DNA from: Streptomyces sp. NBC_00271
Lineage (GTDB): Bacteria; Actinomycetota; Actinomycetes; Streptomycetales; Streptomycetaceae
Direction: 5' to 3'
Assembly (NCBI RefSeq): GCF_036178845.1
Contig: NZ_CP108070.1
Span: 1,736,001-1,800,000 of the forward strand
Length of the DNA stretch: 64,000 bases
Under the pieces are notes generated by a model that worked only from the letters and a program-made list of their open reading frames with translations, did no database searches and was not told the DNA's origin. Below are positions 60,765 to 64,000 of this stretch, piece after piece (within the stretch, counting starts at the first letter, position 1; each line of letters begins with the position of its first letter). The position numbers and the translations under genes are program-made.

Positions 60765-61148
60765 TCAAACGGTGGGGTGCAGCGGCCTTGAGGCGCGGCG
60801 CGCGATGCGGCATTGGCCCCCGGTACGGCGGAACCGGTGGGTCGTGTTGAGGACGCCGTCCGGGACATAGGCGCCATCGGGCTGCCGCACGTGCAGCAGG
60901 ATCAGCGCCTGCAACTGGACGGACTCACCGTGGGGCCGCCGGCCTGGACCGTGGTGACCTCATTGGCAAGCACATGGACGGTCTGCACTGCGCCCACGGA
61001 AGGCCCTGCCGTGGGCCTCGAATTCGGCATCGTCCGCGAACACGTCGATCCCGGCAGTGGCCCAGCCTCTGTCGATGTCGTGGTGGCAGCCGACAACCAG
61101 AGCCACGCAGTTGCTCCCGGCATCGTCTTAATCAGCAGGTGTCACCAT
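60765..61148 (-). pseudogene. Frameshifted SnoaL/NTF2-like gene
   Basis: ATG 61148 behind AGGGAA starts MVTPAD, then a TAA stop at codon 7. The same frame continues HHDIDRGWATAGIDVFADDA then EFEAHGRAFRGRSAD, typical of SnoaL-like proteins. A frameshift leads to VQTVHVLANEVTTVQAGGP and another to VQLQALILLHVRQPDGAYVP, then DGVLNTTHRFRRTGG and RIARRASRPLHPTV to a stop at 60765. Together these make a normal-length protein of about 128 residues with one nonsense mutation and two frameshifts. It was evidently the first gene of the operon, 20 nt before the VOC gene. Confidence 0.7.
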
Positions 61149-61160
61149 GACGTTCCCTGT

Positions 61161-61272
61161 CTCTTGAACCTGAGATGAGCGTAGCACCGCACACGATCGG
61201 TCAAAAGTCTTGTATTTTTCCAGGTCTTCCATACATCGACATGCGCGTGCAATTCTGACCCCGGTTCAAGAG
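61161..61272. promoter_or_regulatory. Paired half-sites flanking the divergent promoter region
   Basis: CTCTTGAACC (61161-61170) and GGTTCAAGAG (61263-61272) are perfect 10-bp inverted copies separated by 92 nt. The interval is AT-rich and must hold the promoters of the leftward operon and the monooxygenase at 61281. The spacing would suit two bound dimers or DNA looping. Confidence 0.55.
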
Positions 61273-61280
61273 GTAGGACC

Positions 61281-63020
61281 ATGAGCGGTCCGACCCTTGC
61301 TCAGGAAGGCAGATCTTCTATGTCTGACCAGCACGAAAGAGCCGAATCTCGGCGCGTCCTAGTCGTAGGAGCGGGGCCCGTGGGCCTCGCGCTCGCGATC
61401 GAGTTGGGGTGGCGTGGTGTACCGGTCACCGTGATCGATCAGGGCGACGGCCGCGTGCCCTTTCCGGCAGGCGAGGCGATATTTTCACGCACCATGGAAC
61501 ACCTGCGGCGCTGGGGTTGCGCGGAAGAGGCACGCACGGAGTCGGCACCGGCCCCGGACTACCCGCACCGCACAGTGTTCGCCACCTCCGCCACCGGGCA
61601 CGTCCTCACCGAGTTCGACTACGGGGTCACCAACCGGTCTTCGGGCGTGTACAACCCGCTGACGCCGGAGGGTCCCGCATTCCTGTCCAAGTTCTCCTTC
61701 GTGCCGTTGCTCGCACGCACAGCCGGTGAACTGCCAGGAGTCGAGATCAGGTACGGCACCCGCCTGGAGACGATGGAACAGGACTCCAAGGGTGTCCTGG
61801 CCGTGGTGCGCGACCTGGCGAGCGGTGCCACGGAGACGCTGACCGGCACCTACCTGGTGGCCTGCGACGGAGGCCGCAGCGCCATACGTCGGGCGCTCGG
61901 CATCGAGTTCGAGGGCATGTTCGCCCAGGGGCACAACTTCGCCGTGCACTTCCGTTCGCCGCAGCTGCTGGACCTGCTGCGGGAGCGGCTGGGCGGCCCA
62001 GCGGTGCAGATCCACACCCTGTCGTCGGTGCGCAGGCCGTACATCACGGTCGTCAACGGCGTGGACGAGTGGCGGCTCTCGGTCTACCTGGACGAGGAGC
62101 CCGACCCCGACGACGCGGTCGCCTGGATACGCGACGCCGTCGGTGCGCCGATCGACGTCGAGATCCTCGCAGCGCAGCCCTGGAGCGGACACTGCGTCGT
62201 GGCCCGCACCTACCGGGAGGGGCGCATGTTCCTCGCGGGCGACGCCGCGCATCTGCTCTGGCCCAAGGGAGGCTTCGGCGCCAACACCGGGATCGGCGAC
62301 GCCGTGGACCTCGGCTGGAAGCTCGCCGCGACCCTCCAAGGATGGGGAGGCCCGGCGCTCCTGGACAGCTACGAGAAGGAGCGGCGGCCGGTCGCCGTCC
62401 GCAACGTCACGGAAGCCTCCAGCAACTGGAGGGCCGACGCGCGACTCGTCCCCGATCCGGTGCTCGACCGCATGGACGCGGAAGGCGAACGGCTCCGACG
62501 TGAGCTGGGCGAGGAGATCCGCCGGTCCCGGGCCAAGGAGTTCCGCTGCACGGGCGTCCAGCTCGGATACCGTTACGGCGATTCCCCGATCTGCGTGCCG
62601 GACGGCAGCCCGGAACCGCCCGACGAGCCGGACGAATACGTACCGTCGACGTGGCCCGGCTGCCGCGCACCGCACGTCTGGCTGCCCGACGGCAGTTCGG
62701 TGCTCGACCACTTCGGGCGCGGGTTCACGCTCGTGGTCTCGGGTTCCGCGGACCCGACGCCGCTGGTGCAGGCCGCCCGCCGGTGTGATGTGCCGTTGAC
62801 GGTGCTGCGCCTCGCCGACCCGGCCGCCGCAGAGCTGTACGAGCGGCCACTCGTCCTCGTCCGCCCGGACGGCCACGTCGGCTGGCGGGGCCGGAAGGCT
62901 CCCGCGGATCCCGTCGCTGTGCTCGACATGCTGCGCGGGGCGACGGTCCCGCCTCCGGACGCGAAAGCGCCCGGAGCGGCGCGGACGGTATCAGCGGGAG
63001 TCGGTACTCACCTCGTCTGA
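61281..63020 (+). CDS. FAD-dependent aromatic monooxygenase (phenol-hydroxylase type)
   Basis: A 579-residue flavoprotein. ATG 61281 has GAGGTAGGA upstream; ATG 61320 (MSDQHERAES) is an alternative closer to the fold start. Motifs: VLVVGAGPVGLALAIELGWR (FAD fold), VACDGGRSAIRRALG (DG motif) and MFLAGDAAHLLWPKGGFGAN (GD motif), with a thioredoxin-like C-terminal 150 residues as in PheA/MhpA/TfdB enzymes. It should ortho- or para-hydroxylate a phenolic substrate with NAD(P)H and oxygen. It is divergent from the VOC/FAH operon and convergent with the TetR gene 10 nt away. Confidence 0.9.
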   Translation: MSGPTLAQEGRSSMSDQHERAESRRVLVVGAGPVGLALAIELGWRGVPVTVIDQGDGRVPFPAGEAIFSRTMEHLRRWGCAEEARTESAPAPDYPHRTVFATSATGHVLTEFDYGVTNRSSGVYNPLTPEGPAFLSKFSFVPLLARTAGELPGVEIRYGTRLETMEQDSKGVLAVVRDLASGATETLTGTYLVACDGGRSAIRRALGIEFEGMFAQGHNFAVHFRSPQLLDLLRERLGGPAVQIHTLSSVRRPYITVVNGVDEWRLSVYLDEEPDPDDAVAWIRDAVGAPIDVEILAAQPWSGHCVVARTYREGRMFLAGDAAHLLWPKGGFGANTGIGDAVDLGWKLAATLQGWGGPALLDSYEKERRPVAVRNVTEASSNWRADARLVPDPVLDRMDAEGERLRRELGEEIRRSRAKEFRCTGVQLGYRYGDSPICVPDGSPEPPDEPDEYVPSTWPGCRAPHVWLPDGSSVLDHFGRGFTLVVSGSADPTPLVQAARRCDVPLTVLRLADPAAAELYERPLVLVRPDGHVGWRGRKAPADPVAVLDMLRGATVPPPDAKAPGAARTVSAGVGTHLV

Positions 63021-63030
63021 GTTACCGCTC

Positions 63031-63615
63031 TCAGCGCTCCCGCCCCTTGGCCCCCGAACTCCTGGCCAGGGCGGACTCCATCAGGAACCGGATCATCTCG
63101 TGGGCCGGCCTGTTCCGGTCGTTGGGCACGTTCGCCCCTTCGAACACGGCGACCGCGACATCGCGGACGAGCGCGGCATCGACGCCGGGAGCGTGATCGA
63201 GGCCGTGCTCGGCCATGAGCTCGTCGACCAGTCCCACGATCCAGTTCAGGAAGGTGTTGTGGGCCTCGCGGACTGCCTCCGAATGAGGAAGCCGGTCGTG
63301 CATGGCCTGGTGCAGCGGACGGGAATAGCGCATGTCGGACAGCCCGCGCACCAGGCGGCTCAGTGGGTCTGCACCGGCCTGCTCCTCGTTGAGGATGCGG
63401 ATCTCGCGACTGAGCATGCGGTTCATGACGGCGGCGAAAATGTGGTCCTTGGAGTCGAAGTACCAATAGACGTTGCCCCGGGCCACGCCTGCGGCGGAAC
63501 TGATGTCCGCCATCGTGGTCTTGTCGTAGCCCTTCGAGAGAAAGAGCTCGGTGGCCGCGGCTAGCAGATCACCCGTGCGCTCCTCCCGGGGGATCTGTTG
63601 GCGGTTCCGCGGCAT
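63031..63615 (-). CDS. TetR-family regulator
   Basis: A 194-residue regulator. ATG 63615 is chosen for GGAGGAG 5 nt upstream; two in-frame ATG/GTG codons further up lack sites. The helix-turn-helix is LLAAATELFLSKGYDKTTMA then DISSAAGVARGNVYWYFDSK (residues about 15-55). The ligand domain is helical (LVRGLSDMRYSRPLHQAMHD). The most likely target is the adjacent aromatic operon or its monooxygenase. It is divergent from a damaged paralog at 63700 with which it shares most of the DNA-binding domain. Confidence 0.88.
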   Translation of the reverse strand: MPRNRQQIPREERTGDLLAAATELFLSKGYDKTTMADISSAAGVARGNVYWYFDSKDHIFAAVMNRMLSREIRILNEEQAGADPLSRLVRGLSDMRYSRPLHQAMHDRLPHSEAVREAHNTFLNWIVGLVDELMAEHGLDHAPGVDAALVRDVAVAVFEGANVPNDRNRPAHEMIRFLMESALARSSGAKGRER

Positions 63616-63699
63616 CCCGACTCCTCCCATGAGTTCACCACATCTCAAGTGAGTGTAGACACCCGGCAGGCCGCGCCCTGCTCAGGAGGAAGGAGTGCT

Positions 63700-64000
63700 G
63701 TGCCCACCGGCCCCCGGCGAGGAGTCTCTGGAGATCCTTCACCGGGGAAGATGCGGCGCGTTCAGCGCGAGGATCGTGCCGCGGAGCAGCTCGCCGCCGC
63801 GACGGAACTGTTCCTGACCCGCGGCTATGCCGGCACGGCGATGGCGGACATCAGCGCGGCAGCAGGTGTCGCCCGAGGCAATGTCTACGGGTATTACTGA
63901 CTAAAGAGTGACATATTCGCCGCGGTGATGGACGGGGTGCTAAGTCACGAGATCCAGGCGCTGGACAGCGAATTCCGTGACCGCGATCCGCTGACCTGGC
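63700..64000 (+). pseudogene. TetR paralog with in-frame stop, runs off the window
   Basis: GTG 63700 behind GGAGGAAGGAG gives a TetR DNA-binding domain (EQLAAATELFLTRGYAGTAM, ADISAAAGVARGNVYGYY) that stops at TGA 63898-63900. The same frame continues LKSDIFAAVMDGVLSHEIQA then LDSEFRDRDPLTW to the edge, clearly the rest of the protein. The intact paralog at 63031 reads YFDSKDHIFAAVM there, so the stop replaces a conserved Asp. Either a recent nonsense mutation or a sequencing error explains it; the remaining 3' part is outside the window. Confidence 0.8.

Noticed and set aside
63898..63900. TGA read as selenocysteine or programmed readthrough in the TetR paralog
   Set aside because: No selenocysteine insertion element is apparent, and TetR proteins have Asp there; a nonsense mutation or sequence error is simpler.

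Overview
The window is high-GC actinobacterial DNA, almost certainly a Streptomyces chromosome. The evidence is strong third-position GC bias, frequent GTG/TTG starts behind GGAGG-type ribosome binding sites, Streptomyces-typical proteins (an NsdA/NsdB-type regulator, a DUF397 protein, a large ATP-binding LuxR regulator, a TPR-tailed Ser/Thr kinase, a mycothiol-dependent maleylpyruvate isomerase) and TTA leucine codons in two genes, which in this genus implies bldA control. I saw no tRNA, rRNA, CRISPR array or intact transposase.

Region 1 (1-18.6 kb) holds mostly single genes: the 5' end of a Tat-exported phospholipase C-type phosphoesterase, a PAS/SpoIIE phosphatase, an nsdB-like regulator, a phosphotransferase (TTA codon), a secreted amidase, a TrmB/LuxR-type regulator beside a 1279-residue subtilisin-like protease, an LLM-class flavin oxidoreductase behind two tandem palindromes, a LAL regulator and a CGNR zinc-finger regulator.

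Region 2 (18.8-34.1 kb) looks like CoA-dependent degradation of a lipid, terpenoid or steroid-like substrate. One strand carries two cysteine-less thiolase-fold proteins, a duplicated DUF35 protein and a crotonase. A divergent acyl-CoA ligase follows, and a second block encodes nitronate monooxygenase plus another ligase. The crotonase/ligase promoter and the nitronate monooxygenase promoter carry the same 17-bp palindrome, so they are probably one regulon. A 186-bp MITE-like element sits between that palindrome and the divergent ligase. A third ligase, a penicillin-acylase-family hydrolase (TTA codon) and a phytoene-desaturase-like oxidoreductase lie alongside. A TPR Ser/Thr kinase and an MpaB/DUF2236 protein (34.4-37.6 kb) end the conserved-looking half.

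Region 3 (37.9-64 kb) is an aromatic-catabolism island. (a) At 37.9-42.1 kb are an amidohydrolase, an MDR dehydrogenase and a Tat-signal-bearing gamma-resorcylate-decarboxylase-like amidohydrolase. (b) At 42.6-51.4 kb is a salicylate-to-gentisate cluster with the gene content of the sdg cluster of Streptomyces sp. WA46: an IclR regulator diverging from gentisate dioxygenase, a fumarylacetoacetase-fold hydrolase, maleylpyruvate isomerase, salicylyl-CoA 5-hydroxylase, an ADP-forming acyl-CoA synthetase-like protein and an aryl-AMP/CoA ligase. Most of its genes overlap, and a strong hairpin closes it. (c) At 51.8-53.8 kb are a monooxygenase-fold protein and an alpha/beta hydrolase, divergent from a TetR gene with three matching operators between them. 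(d) At 55.3-63.6 kb is a less familiar aromatic operon (NmrA-like, MDR, bicupin, methyltransferase, FAH-fold, VOC-fold) divergent from a phenol-hydroxylase-type monooxygenase, with a TetR regulator.

The island is littered with decay: an internally deleted MDR gene (42.2 kb), an amidohydrolase start joined to a TetR C-terminus (54.7-55.1 kb), a frameshifted SnoaL-like gene (60.8-61.1 kb) and a TetR paralog with an early stop at the window's right end. This suggests repeated gain, recombination and loss of catabolic genes. Four unrelated short-period tandem repeats lie in intergenic gaps of the left half.
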